A stretch of DNA of 64,000 nt from Actinomycetes bacterium. Its GTDB lineage: Bacteria > Actinomycetota > Actinomycetes > Actinomycetales > Microbacteriaceae. The DNA is taken from assembly GCA_023428065.1 (NCBI GenBank), contig JAEYZI010000092.1, positions 1 to 64,000 of the forward strand. The letters run 5' to 3'. This document shows, one piece after another, positions 26,644-34,670 of this stretch. Each line of letters begins with the position of its first letter. The stretch's first letter is position 1. The position numbers were made by a program, and so were the translations under genes. Under the pieces are notes generated by a model. It did not search any database. It was not told the DNA's origin and saw only the letters and a program-made list of their open reading frames with translations.

Positions 26644-27795
26644 ATGGACGAGCTGCTGTACCTCGACACCGCCGCGACCACTCCCGTGCGCCGCGAGGTG
26701 CTCGAGACGATGTGGCCCTACCTGACGGGTGACTTCGGCAACCCCTCGAGCCACCATCAGCTGGGGGAGCGGGCGGCCCATGCCGTGCAGGCGGCACGCG
26801 CGACGATCGCGGAGCAGCTCGGGTGCCGGCCCTCGGAGATCGTCTTCACCTCGGGCGGCACCGAGGCCGACAACCTCGCGATCAAGGGCATCGCTCTCGG
26901 CGCTCCGCGCGGCCGTCACCTTGTCACGACCGTCATCGAGCACGAGGCGGTGCGGGAGTCTGCCGACTACCTCCGTCGGCACCACGGCTTCGAGGTCGCC
27001 GAGCTCGCGGTCGATCGTGACGGGCTCGTCGCGCCCGACGCTCTCGCCGCCGTGTTGCATCCGGACACGACGCTCGTGAGCATCCAGCACGCGAGCAACG
27101 AGGTCGGGACGGTGCAGCCGATCCGCGAGCTCGCCGCGATCGCGCGTGCCGCGGGCGTTCCGTTCCACACGGACGCCGTGCAGTCGGCGGATGCGCTCGA
27201 GGTCGGTCTCGAGGCGCTCGGGGTCGACGCGATCTCGATCGCGGGTCACAAGCTCGGCGCCCCCAAGGGCATCGGCGCGCTCGCGGTTCGCGGCGCCCTC
27301 GCGCTCGAGCCGCTCGTCCACGGGGGCGGTCAGGAGCGCGGACGCCGCTCGGGCACGGAGAACGTCGCCGGGATCGTCGGTCTCGCGACGGCGGTGGCCC
27401 TCGCTGCGCTCGAGCGCCCGCAACGGATCCGGCTGGCAGCGCTGCGCGACCGCATCATCGAGGGCGTGCTCGCGCGCGTACCGGGGGCGGTCCTCACGGG
27501 GTCGCGCGTCCACCGGCTGCCCGGCCATGCGTCGTTCTGCTTCCCCGGCACGAGCGGCGAGGCCGTGCTGCTCGAGCTCGAGCGCCGGGGGATCGTGTGC
27601 TCCTCGGGTTCGGCATGCGCCGCCGGCAGCGACGAGCCGTCGCCCGTGCTCCTCGCTCTCGGCGTGAGTCCGGAGGTCGCGCAGACCGCCGTGCGCTTCA
27701 CGCTGCCCGTGGACGTCACCCCCGCCCAGGCGGACGAGGTCGTGGACCGCGTCGTCGAGGCGGTCGCCGCGGTGGGCGGCCTGCGCACCCGCTGA
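26644..27795 (+). CDS. Cysteine desulfurase, NifS/IscS type
   Basis: PLP enzyme of 383 residues that takes sulfur from cysteine. The N-terminus YLDTAATTPVRREVLE, then GNPSSHHQLG, is typical. The PLP lysine is in SIAGHKLGAPKG (Lys about 203) and the active cysteine in CSSGSACAAGS (Cys about 325). It begins one base after nadC, within the NAD operon, where such desulfurases are thought to build the 4Fe-4S cluster of NadA (NadS in other bacteria). There is no IscU-like scaffold nearby. A role in general Fe-S supply cannot be excluded. Confidence 0.93.
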   Translation: MDELLYLDTAATTPVRREVLETMWPYLTGDFGNPSSHHQLGERAAHAVQAARATIAEQLGCRPSEIVFTSGGTEADNLAIKGIALGAPRGRHLVTTVIEHEAVRESADYLRRHHGFEVAELAVDRDGLVAPDALAAVLHPDTTLVSIQHASNEVGTVQPIRELAAIARAAGVPFHTDAVQSADALEVGLEALGVDAISIAGHKLGAPKGIGALAVRGALALEPLVHGGGQERGRRSGTENVAGIVGLATAVALAALERPQRIRLAALRDRIIEGVLARVPGAVLTGSRVHRLPGHASFCFPGTSGEAVLLELERRGIVCSSGSACAAGSDEPSPVLLALGVSPEVAQTAVRFTLPVDVTPAQADEVVDRVVEAVAAVGGLRTR

Positions 27796-27858
27796 GCCCG
27801 CCCCGGCCGGGCGAAGGTCTCGACTCGATGTCGATGTCGCGCGGATGCGTCACCGGCA

Positions 27859-27888
27859 TTGACACGAGCCGGGCGCGTGCGCTCTACT
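27859..27888 (+). promoter_or_regulatory. Promoter of the sugar importer genes
   Basis: Perfect -35 TTGACA (27859-27864), an 18-base spacer and TCTACT (27883-27888) as -10. The ROK-type operator begins six bases later, so transcription would start inside it. The promoter at 41039-41068 has the same layout. Between the end of the NAD operon (27795) and here only a weak GC hairpin is seen. Confidence 0.55.
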
Positions 27889-27894
27889 CATCTA

Positions 27895-27913
27895 GATAGG
27901 AAACTTTACTAAC
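27895..27913 (+). promoter_or_regulatory. ROK-type operator, left copy
   Basis: GATAGGAAACTTTACTAAC, a 19-bp imperfect palindrome around AAA-C-TTT. With its flanks the symmetry extends over 27892-27916 (CTAG at each end). 17 of 19 bases match the copy at 41017-41035 in front of the ROK regulator. It is an AT-rich island in otherwise GC-rich DNA, typical of ROK repressor sites in actinobacterial sugar regulons. Confidence 0.75.
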
Positions 27914-27928
27914 TAGGAAGGTGACCAC

Positions 27929-29209
27929 ATGCGCAACGTCGCACATGTCCGCCCGATTCTCGCCTCCGCGACCGCCGTCCTGGTCGTCGCGGGCCTCGCC
28001 GCCTGTGCGCCCGGAGGCGGTGACGACGCCGACGCCGTGACCATCCGCATCGCGATGGGCTCCTCGGGCGACGCCGTCGACAACAACTTCGAGGTGCTCA
28101 AGGAGCAGTACGAGGGGAAGTACCCCGGCCGCACGGTCGAGATCATCATCCAGGAGGACGACGTCTACCAGACCACGGGTCTCGCGACGCTCCTCACGAG
28201 CCGCGAGGCTCCCGACGCGTACTTCGAGTGGTCGGGCGCGCGCATGGCGTCCCACGTCGCCGACGGTCACGGCGCCGACATCAGCGAGGCTCTCGCCGGG
28301 CCGCTCTTCGAGGGCCGCTTCGAGGACGGCGCCTTCAACAACATGGACGTCGACGGCTCCGGCATCTACATGGTGCCGTGGACCGGTGACGTGACGAACG
28401 TCGTCTGGTACGACGTGGACGTCTTCGACGAGCTCGGAATCAGCGTGCCCGAGACCTGGGACGACTACATCGCCGCGAACCAGACGATGCTCGACGCCGG
28501 CTACCAGCCGCTCGTCGAGGGCAACAAGGACCAGTGGCCGGTCGGCAGCATCGCCTCCCACATCACCTCGCGCATGATCGGCGAGGAGGAGTACTCAGCC
28601 GTCATCGACGGCGAGGCGCCGCTCAACTCGCCGGAGATGGTCGCGGCGTTCGAGAAGATCGCCGAGCTCGCGCCCTACGTCAACCCGAGCATCAACGCGC
28701 TCGCGGACGACGAGGCCATGACGCAGTTCTTCCTCCAGCGCGCCGTCACCCACCAGATCGGCAGCTGGCTCATGGCCGACGCGGTCGAGAACGCCGACGG
28801 GCTGAACTTCGACTACTTCAACCTGCCCGCGTTCCCCGAGGGCAAGGGCGCGCAGGACAGCGTGCTCGGCGTCTCGACGGGCTTCATGGTCAACGCCCAG
28901 TCGGCGCACATCGAGGAGACCCTCGAGTTCCTCGCGCTCGTGGCATCCGAGGAGGGCACCAAGCTGTGGGCCGAGTCCGGTCTCGTGCCGCTCGCCAACA
29001 ACGCCTTCGAGGGTGTCGACGCCGACCCGCGCACCGTCTCGCTCGCCGCGATGCTGTCGAACGCCGGCTCGCTCGTCGTCCCGGCCGACAACTACGCCGA
29101 TCTCGAGCTCGCCGCGCTGTTCTACGGCGCCGCGGCCTCGGTGATCGGCGGCACCGCGACGGCGCAGGAGGCGCTCGACACCGCCCAGGCGCGCATCGAC
29201 GCTCGCTGA
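27929..29209 (+). CDS. Sugar ABC transporter solute-binding lipoprotein
   Basis: Extracellular binding protein of the carbohydrate ABC (SBP_bac_1) family, 426 residues. It has a lipoprotein signal with lipobox GLAAC and acylated Cys26. The mature protein shows VVWYDVDVFDELGISVPETWDD and LEFLALVASEEGTKLWAE (read in parts), standard for this family. It begins after AGGAAGGTG behind the ROK operator. Context (GH84, kinases, SIS protein) suggests a GlcNAc-containing sugar such as chitobiose or a GlcNAc glycoside. The ligand cannot be read from sequence. Confidence 0.9.
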   Translation: MRNVAHVRPILASATAVLVVAGLAACAPGGGDDADAVTIRIAMGSSGDAVDNNFEVLKEQYEGKYPGRTVEIIIQEDDVYQTTGLATLLTSREAPDAYFEWSGARMASHVADGHGADISEALAGPLFEGRFEDGAFNNMDVDGSGIYMVPWTGDVTNVVWYDVDVFDELGISVPETWDDYIAANQTMLDAGYQPLVEGNKDQWPVGSIASHITSRMIGEEEYSAVIDGEAPLNSPEMVAAFEKIAELAPYVNPSINALADDEAMTQFFLQRAVTHQIGSWLMADAVENADGLNFDYFNLPAFPEGKGAQDSVLGVSTGFMVNAQSAHIEETLEFLALVASEEGTKLWAESGLVPLANNAFEGVDADPRTVSLAAMLSNAGSLVVPADNYADLELAALFYGAAASVIGGTATAQEALDTAQARIDAR

Positions 29210-29220
29210 GCGCATCCGCA

Positions 29221-29256
29221 CCGTGTGGGGCGGGTCGCCTGACCCGCCCCACACGG
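29221..29256 (+). promoter_or_regulatory. 16-bp perfect hairpin between binding protein and permease
   Basis: The arms 29221-29236 and 29241-29256 are perfectly complementary with loop GCCT (stem CCGTGTGGGGCGGGTC). There is no T run, so it is unlikely to be a full terminator. Placed between a binding-protein gene and its permeases, it probably stabilises the upstream mRNA or partly stops transcription so that the binding protein is made in excess. Confidence 0.7.
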
Positions 29257-29272
29257 GCATCGAGGAGAACCC

Positions 29273-30157
29273 GTGAGACCCACCCGCGCCTGGTCGCCCT
29301 ACCTCCTGGTGGCGCCGGCCATCCTGATCTTCGCCTTCGTCGTGCTCGTGCCGATGATCGCCAACACGGCGCTCAGCTTCGCGGCCTGGAGCGGCACCGA
29401 CACGCTGCGGTTCGTCGGCTTCGACAACTACCTGCGCGCCTTCCGTGACGACATCTACCTGCGCGCCTACGGCAACACCTTCGGCTACATCGCCCTCACT
29501 CTCGTGCTCGAGGTGCTCGTGGGCCTCGTGCTCGCGGGGCTCGTCACGATGGCGGGTCGGCGCACGGGTTTCTACCGCGTCGCGTTCTTCGTGCCCGTGA
29601 CACTCCCGATGATCGCGATCGCCGTGCTCTGGGGCTTCGTCTACAGCGACGACATCGGCCTCATCAACTCGGCGCTGCGCGGCGCGGGACTCGACGACCT
29701 CGCGCGCGTGTGGCTCGGCGATCCCGCGACCGCCCTCATCGCGGTGAGCGTCGTCTCCGGCTGGATCTACGCGGGCTTCTACATGGCGATCTTCTACGCC
29801 GCCCTGCAGCGCATCCCGAAGAACCTGCTCGAGGCCGCCCGACTCGACGGCGCGAGCCAGTGGCGGATCTTCTTCAGCATCAAGGTGCCCATGATCCGGC
29901 CCATGATCGAGGTCGCCGTGCTGCTGTGCGTCACGGGCGGCTTCCAGAGCTTCGACCTCTTCTACGTCATGACCAACGGCGGGCCCGACCACGCGACCGA
30001 GATCATCACGACCTATCTCGTCGAGGTCGTCTTCGTGTATCGCGAGCTCGGCTACGGGGCAGCGCTCTCCACGATCATGACCATCGTCGTCATCGCGCTC
30101 GGGCTGTTCCTCGTGAAGATGCGTGCCAAGGACGGGAGCGAGCGCATTGAGTACTGA
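29273..30157 (+). CDS. Sugar ABC transporter permease 1 (MalF-like)
   Basis: First integral membrane subunit of the importer, 294 residues, six hydrophobic segments. The cytoplasmic EAA loop EAARLDGASQWRIFFSIKVP (about residues 184-203) contacts the ATPase. Start GTG with GAGGAG five bases before. The 3' end overlaps the second permease by 11 bases. No ATPase gene lies in the cluster, so a shared sugar ATPase elsewhere is likely, as with MsiK in Streptomyces. Confidence 0.92.
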   Translation: MRPTRAWSPYLLVAPAILIFAFVVLVPMIANTALSFAAWSGTDTLRFVGFDNYLRAFRDDIYLRAYGNTFGYIALTLVLEVLVGLVLAGLVTMAGRRTGFYRVAFFVPVTLPMIAIAVLWGFVYSDDIGLINSALRGAGLDDLARVWLGDPATALIAVSVVSGWIYAGFYMAIFYAALQRIPKNLLEAARLDGASQWRIFFSIKVPMIRPMIEVAVLLCVTGGFQSFDLFYVMTNGGPDHATEIITTYLVEVVFVYRELGYGAALSTIMTIVVIALGLFLVKMRAKDGSERIEY

Positions 30158-31007
30158 TCGCACGAAGCGCCCCGCGAGCACGCTCGTCGCCGTCGTCGGC
30201 AACCGCGCGCTCTACCACGGGGTCATGATCGCCCTCTCGCTCGTCTACGTCGTACCGCTCGGCTGGATGGTGATGTCGTCGTTCAAGTCGAAGCGCGAGA
30301 TCTTCGACGACCCGTTCGGCCTCCCGGTCGATCCCGACTTCGGCGCCTGGGCCAAGGCCTGGGAACGCGGCGACCTCGGCGGCTACATCCTCAACAGCCT
30401 CTTCACGACGATCACCGCCGTGTCGATCATCCTCATCGCGGGTCTCGCGGCGGCGTACGCCTTCAGCCGCCTGCAGTTCCGGGGCAGCAAGCTCCTGCTC
30501 GTGCCGTTCGTGCTCGGCCTGCTGCTGCCCGTGCAGTCCTACCTCACGGCTCAGGCCCGGCTCTTCGACTCCGTGTACCTGCTCAACACCCGCTGGGTGC
30601 TCGTCGTGTCGTACGCGGGGCTCGGCCTCTCGCTCGCGGTCTTCCTCTTCAAGGGCTACCTCGACTCCATGCCGCGCGAGATCTTCGAGGCGGCCCGCAT
30701 GGACGGCGCGGGGGACTTCCGCACGCTCGTGCAGATCGTGCTGCCGCTCATGGCGCCCGGGATCTCCACCGTCGCCGTGTTCTCGATCCTCTCGGCGTGG
30801 AACGAGTTCCTGCTCGCGCTGCTCTACGTCACGAGCGACGATCTGCGGACCATCCCGGCGGGGCTGCTCGCCTTCATCGGCAAGTACGCGACCGACTACC
30901 CGATGCTGTTCGCGGCGCTCTCGATGATCACGCTCCCCGTGATCGCCGTCTACGCCGTCTTCCACCGGCAGATCATCGCGGGCGTCACGGAGGGCTCGGT
31001 GCAGTGA
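30147..31007 (+). CDS. Sugar ABC transporter permease 2 (MalG-like)
   Basis: Second permease, 286 residues with six hydrophobic segments. The EAA loop is EAARMDGAGDFRTLVQIVLP (about 177-196). I chose the TTG at 30147, with GGGAG eight bases upstream, over an in-frame upstream start at 30123, because the N-terminus then matches the short cytoplasmic tail of such permeases. The overlap with the first permease implies coupling. It ends 18 bases from the convergent GNAT gene. Confidence 0.9.
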   Translation: MSTDRTKRPASTLVAVVGNRALYHGVMIALSLVYVVPLGWMVMSSFKSKREIFDDPFGLPVDPDFGAWAKAWERGDLGGYILNSLFTTITAVSIILIAGLAAAYAFSRLQFRGSKLLLVPFVLGLLLPVQSYLTAQARLFDSVYLLNTRWVLVVSYAGLGLSLAVFLFKGYLDSMPREIFEAARMDGAGDFRTLVQIVLPLMAPGISTVAVFSILSAWNEFLLALLYVTSDDLRTIPAGLLAFIGKYATDYPMLFAALSMITLPVIAVYAVFHRQIIAGVTEGSVQ

Positions 31008-31025
31008 GCCCGGCGGCCGCGCGCG

Positions 31026-31631
31026 TCAGAGGCTCCGCACCATGACGAGCTCGTCGTCACCCGAGTACGGTTCGGCGGGGGTGAAGCCGAGGTGGGTGTA
31101 GAAGCCGATCGCGCGCTCGTTGCTGCGGGCGACGCCGAGGTGCGCGCCCGACGCGCCGGCGGCGGCGAGCGCATCGAGGAGGGTGCGGAGCATCGCCCCG
31201 CCGCGTCCGCCGCCCTGCACCTCGGGCACGAGGTCGATGTGCAGGTGCGCCGGGTAGTCGGCGACGAGCTCCGGGCTGCGGCGCTCGGGGGCGTGCACGT
31301 ATGCGACGATCTCGCGATCGCGCGGATTCGCGGGGGCGGTCTCGAGCGGGTACCGGCTGCGCAGCTCCGGCCACCAGCGCTCCGCGAGGAGCTCGTCGAA
31401 GGCCCGCGTGTCGGTCACGCCCAGCACGTACGCGCGCGCGACATCCGCCTCGTCGGCGTAGACCCAGGCGAATTCGGGCGCGAAGCGCAGGTACGGCCCG
31501 ACGTAGACCTCGCCCAGCAGGCGCGGGTCGTCGTAGAGTCCCGTGGCGTCCTGACCCGCGTCGCCCGTGCGCAGGCACACCTCGTAAAGGGCGTCTTCGT
31601 CGCCGGGACGGAAGGGGCGGATGCCGACCAT
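31026..31631 (-). CDS. GNAT acetyltransferase like the O-GlcNAcase C-terminal domain
   Basis: GCN5-related N-acetyltransferase, 201 residues. The N-terminus RPFRPGDEDALYEVCLRTGD, then DDPRLLGEVYVGPYL, matches the bacterial GNATs whose closest relative is the pseudo-acetyltransferase C-terminal domain of animal O-GlcNAcase. The acetyl-CoA loop QGGGRGGAM is complete, so unlike the animal domain it may be active. A GH84 glycosidase, the other half of animal O-GlcNAcase, lies 1.7 kb away. It starts leaderless from TAGGCT, diverging from the kinase with a shared -10. Its substrate is unknown. Confidence 0.85.
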   Translation of the reverse strand: MVGIRPFRPGDEDALYEVCLRTGDAGQDATGLYDDPRLLGEVYVGPYLRFAPEFAWVYADEADVARAYVLGVTDTRAFDELLAERWWPELRSRYPLETAPANPRDREIVAYVHAPERRSPELVADYPAHLHIDLVPEVQGGGRGGAMLRTLLDALAAAGASGAHLGVARSNERAIGFYTHLGFTPAEPYSGDDELVMVRSL

Positions 31632-31637
31632 GCTGAG

Positions 31638-31647
31638 AGCCTAGGGT
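31638..31647. promoter_or_regulatory. Overlapping divergent -10 elements
   Basis: AGCCTAGGGT holds TAGGCT on the minus strand (31638-31643, six bases before the GNAT ATG) and TAGGGT on the plus strand (31642-31647, seven bases before the kinase ATG). The two hexamers share two bases, so RNA polymerase can serve only one direction at a time. Both mRNAs would be leaderless. The whole intergenic gap is 23 bases. Confidence 0.6.
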
Positions 31648-31654
31648 GTGCCGC

Positions 31655-32593
31655 ATGAGTGCTGTGACGGTCGCGGTCGACGGCGGGCAGTCCGGGATCC
31701 GGATGCGCGTCGGCGGTCACGGCGACGTGCGCACCGAGGGTCTCGGTCACCTCGAGGGCGACGTCGCCGACGGTCTGCTGCGCCGCATCCGCGCGGGCCT
31801 CGCCGAGCTCGGGACGACGCCGCCGATCGGGCGGATGGTGCTCGGCCTGACCGTCGTGCCGGGCGACGAAGAGGGGCGGATCGAGCTCGCGCGCGAGCTC
31901 GCGACGGGGCTCGGCATCCCACGGGTCGACGTCGTGGGCGACGAGCTGACGGCGCACGCGGGCGCGTTCGGAGGCGGACCGGGCGTCGTGTTGACGGTCG
32001 GCACGGGCATCGCGTGCCTCGGCTTCGCGCCCGCGACGGGCGCCTCCCGGCGCGTGGACGGCGACGGCTTCCTGCTCGGTGATGCGGGCTCCGCGTTCTG
32101 GCTCGGAAGTCGCGGCGTCGAGGCCGTGCTGCGCGCGCGTGACGGCCGTGGCGCCCCGACGGCACTCGAGGCGGCGTGCGACGAGCGCTACGGCGCCCAT
32201 CCCGACCTCGCCGCGTGGCTGCACGCGCGCCCACGCGCGGTCGCGGAGATCGCCGCGTTCGCCCACGACGTGCAGCTCACGGCCGAGGTCGGCGACCCGG
32301 TCGCGGCGGCGCTCGTCGCCTCGGCCGCCGACGAGCTCATCGCGACCGCTCGGGCCGCCGCCGCACCGCTCGGCGAGCGGCCGTGCGCGCTCGCGCCGAG
32401 TGGACGGGCCGTCTCGCCCGGGAGCGCCCTCCGCACCGCTCTCGAGGCGCGTGTCGCCGCCGACGACGCCCTCGTGCTCGTCGAGGCCCAGGGCGACCCC
32501 CTCGACGGCGCCTGGGCGATCGCGGAGGGGCGCGTGCCGGCCGCCTACGCCGAGCAGCTGAGCAGTTGGATCCTGAACCGGAGGACGTCATGA
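31655..32593 (+). CDS. BadF/BadG-family sugar kinase 1 (GlcNAc kinase-like)
   Basis: ASKHA-fold kinase of the BadF/BadG/BcrA family, 312 residues, in which N-acetylglucosamine and glucosamine kinases fall. The phosphate-1 motif is VAVDGGQSGIRM (residues 6-17), phosphate-2 is LTVGTGIACLGF, and DGDGFLLGDAGSAFWLG is the Gly-rich adenosine-side block. It has a single conserved Cys in that second motif. It is the first of three overlapping genes (ATGA to the SIS gene), next to a GH84 glycosidase, so it probably phosphorylates GlcNAc released in the cytoplasm. Confidence 0.85.
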   Translation: MSAVTVAVDGGQSGIRMRVGGHGDVRTEGLGHLEGDVADGLLRRIRAGLAELGTTPPIGRMVLGLTVVPGDEEGRIELARELATGLGIPRVDVVGDELTAHAGAFGGGPGVVLTVGTGIACLGFAPATGASRRVDGDGFLLGDAGSAFWLGSRGVEAVLRARDGRGAPTALEAACDERYGAHPDLAAWLHARPRAVAEIAAFAHDVQLTAEVGDPVAAALVASAADELIATARAAAAPLGERPCALAPSGRAVSPGSALRTALEARVAADDALVLVEAQGDPLDGAWAIAEGRVPAAYAEQLSSWILNRRTS

Positions 32594-33333
32594 CAGATTC
32601 GCCCGCCACCGACCACCTCCTGCACACGGCCCGGCTGCTGACGCGACTCGCCGACGAGCAGGGCGATGCGATCCGCGCGGCCGCCGAGCTCGTCGCGCGC
32701 ACCCTGAGCGCGGACGGCCTCGTCCACGTCTTCGGCTCGGGCCACTCCCACCTGCTGGCGCTCGAGGGCTTCTACCGGTCGGGCGGGCTCGCCGCGATCG
32801 ACCCCGTGCTGCTCGAGTCGCTCATGCTGCACGGCAATGCCGCGCTCTCGACGGTCATCGAACGCAGCGAGGGGCTCGGCGCCGACATCCTGGCCGACCT
32901 CGATCCGGGTGCCCACGACTGCCTCATCGTCATCTCCAACTCCGGCGGCAACCGCGTGGCCGTCGACATGGCGGAGGCGGCGCGCGACCGTGGCCTCGCG
33001 GTCATCGCGATCGTGAGCGGCGCGCACGCGGGCTCGTCGCGGGCTCTGCACGCCGGGAAGCGCGACCTCGTCGCCGTCGCCGACGTCGTGATCGACAACC
33101 TCGGTGCGGAGGGCGATGCCTCCACGACGGTGCCCGGCATCCCGACGCGCATGGGCCCGACCTCGACGAGCGTGGGCGCGGCGATCATCCACGCGATCTC
33201 GATGGAGGCGGCCGCGCGTGCCGCCGCCCGGGGGATGCCGCCCGCGGTGTTCACATCGAGCAACGTCGCCGGCGGCGACGAGCGCAACGCGGAGATCGTC
33301 GCGCGCTATCGCGGCCGGGTGAGGTCCCTGTGA
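32590..33333 (+). CDS. SIS-domain protein, UPF0309/NagS-like
   Basis: Sugar phosphate-binding SIS domain protein, 247 residues. The phosphosugar loops HVFGSGHSHLLALEGFYR (about 46-63) and VISNSGGNRVAVD (about 116-128) are clear. The family (UPF0309, SCO4393-like) is related to MurNAc-6-phosphate etherase but lacks its etherase signature; a Streptomyces relative has been reported to act on GlcNAc-6-phosphate as a dehydratase. The ATG overlaps the kinase stop (ATGA) and its own stop overlaps the GH84 start (GTGA), so the three are translated together. Confidence 0.87.
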   Translation: MTDSPATDHLLHTARLLTRLADEQGDAIRAAAELVARTLSADGLVHVFGSGHSHLLALEGFYRSGGLAAIDPVLLESLMLHGNAALSTVIERSEGLGADILADLDPGAHDCLIVISNSGGNRVAVDMAEAARDRGLAVIAIVSGAHAGSSRALHAGKRDLVAVADVVIDNLGAEGDASTTVPGIPTRMGPTSTSVGAAIIHAISMEAAARAAARGMPPAVFTSSNVAGGDERNAEIVARYRGRVRSL

Positions 33334-34670
33334 GCGGCCTCGGCATCCGGGGGGTCGTCGAGGGCTTCTACGGGCGCCCGTGGACCGCACGGCAGCGTCA
33401 CGACATGGTCACCTTCATCGCGGAGCTCGGCATGAGCGACTACGTCTACTCGCCCAAGGACGACCCCTTCACGCGCCGCGACTGGCGCTCACCGTACCCC
33501 GCCGAGGACGCCGCCGGACTGCGCGCCCTCGCGGCACACGCGCGAGAGTCGGGGGTCGCGCTCTGGTACGGGCTGAGCCCCGGCCTCTCGATGCGTTACT
33601 CGGAGGACGCGGATGTCGCGGCCGTGCTCGCGAAGCTCGACCACGTGCGCGAGCTCGGCGCGAGCGACGTGGCCCTCTTCCTCGACGACATCCCCGGGCG
33701 CCTCCAGCACCCCGCCGACGTCGCGGCCTTCCCCGACCTCGTGACCGCGCAGCTGCACCTCGTGACGCGCATCGAGCGGCATCTCGCCGAGACGGCGCCG
33801 GGGGTGCGCTTCGCCGTGTGCCCGACCCAGTACTGGGGCAGGGGCGACGAGCCCTCCATCACGGCGCTCGGGAGGGGTCTCGCGCCCGGCACGGCGCTCT
33901 TCTGGACCGGCCGTGCGATCTGCGCTCCCGAGCTCACCGCCGCCGAGGCGGAGCGCTTCGCGGGCGCGACCGCGCGCGGTCCGCTCTACTGGGACAACTT
34001 CCCCGTGAACGACGTCGCGATGACGCACGAGCTGCACATCGGGCCCTACCTCGGCCGTGAGCCGGGGATCGCCGACATCGCGGCGGGGATCGTCGCGAAC
34101 CCCATGCCGCTCGCGGAGGCCTCGAAGATCGGCATCGCGTGCGTCGCCGACTTCTGCCGCGATCCGGAGGGCTTCGACGCCGAGGCGAGCTGGGAGGCGG
34201 CTCTGCGCCGCGTGGCGGGCCCGCGCGACGCGGAGGCGTTCCGGGAGTTCGCGGACGCCCTCCGCGGCTCGGCGCTGTGCGTCGACGACGCGCCACGGCT
34301 GGGGGAGCGGCTCGAGCGCTTCGCGTTCGCGTACCGCTTCGGATCCCCCGCGGAGGCCGTCGCCGAGCTCCGCGCGCACCTCGCCGAACTCGCCGAGGTC
34401 GCCGCGCGCATGCGGGCGCTCGACAACCGCGCGCTCGCCGAGGAGATCGCCCCGTGGGTGGAGCAGTACGCGCGCGGGATCGCCGCGGTGGATGACGCCG
34501 TGGCCGCGCTCGAGCCACGCGGTGCGGGCGAGCCGCCCGAGCTGCGCGGCGCGGCGCGCGAGGAGATCGCGGCGCGGCTCGCCGACTACCGGGCGGCGCG
34601 GCTGCGGGTCTTCGGGGACCTCGTCGACATGTTCCTCTCCGACCTCGTCGGGGAGTTCAGCCCGCGCTGA
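33330..34670 (+). CDS. GH84 beta-N-acetylglucosaminidase, O-GlcNAcase family
   Basis: Glycoside hydrolase of family 84, 446 residues. The barrel begins with GVVEGFYGRPWT (8-19) and has YSPKDDPF (40-47). The catalytic pair is Asp119-Asp120 in ALFLDDIPG; GH84 uses two adjacent acids with substrate assistance from the N-acetyl group. YWDNFPVND (about 220-228) supplies sugar-binding Asn/Asp. No signal peptide, and no N-terminal or carbohydrate-binding domains as in secreted GH84 enzymes, so it acts in the cytoplasm on imported GlcNAc glycosides or on proteins. The last 14 bases overlap the convergent dehydrogenase gene. Confidence 0.92.
   Translation: MSGLGIRGVVEGFYGRPWTARQRHDMVTFIAELGMSDYVYSPKDDPFTRRDWRSPYPAEDAAGLRALAAHARESGVALWYGLSPGLSMRYSEDADVAAVLAKLDHVRELGASDVALFLDDIPGRLQHPADVAAFPDLVTAQLHLVTRIERHLAETAPGVRFAVCPTQYWGRGDEPSITALGRGLAPGTALFWTGRAICAPELTAAEAERFAGATARGPLYWDNFPVNDVAMTHELHIGPYLGREPGIADIAAGIVANPMPLAEASKIGIACVADFCRDPEGFDAEASWEAALRRVAGPRDAEAFREFADALRGSALCVDDAPRLGERLERFAFAYRFGSPAEAVAELRAHLAELAEVAARMRALDNRALAEEIAPWVEQYARGIAAVDDAVAALEPRGAGEPPELRGAAREEIAARLADYRAARLRVFGDLVDMFLSDLVGEFSPR

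Noticed and set aside
27796..27830. GC hairpin (GCCCG...CGGGC) as terminator of the NAD operon
   Set aside because: Stem only five to six pairs with no T run; not listed as a feature.
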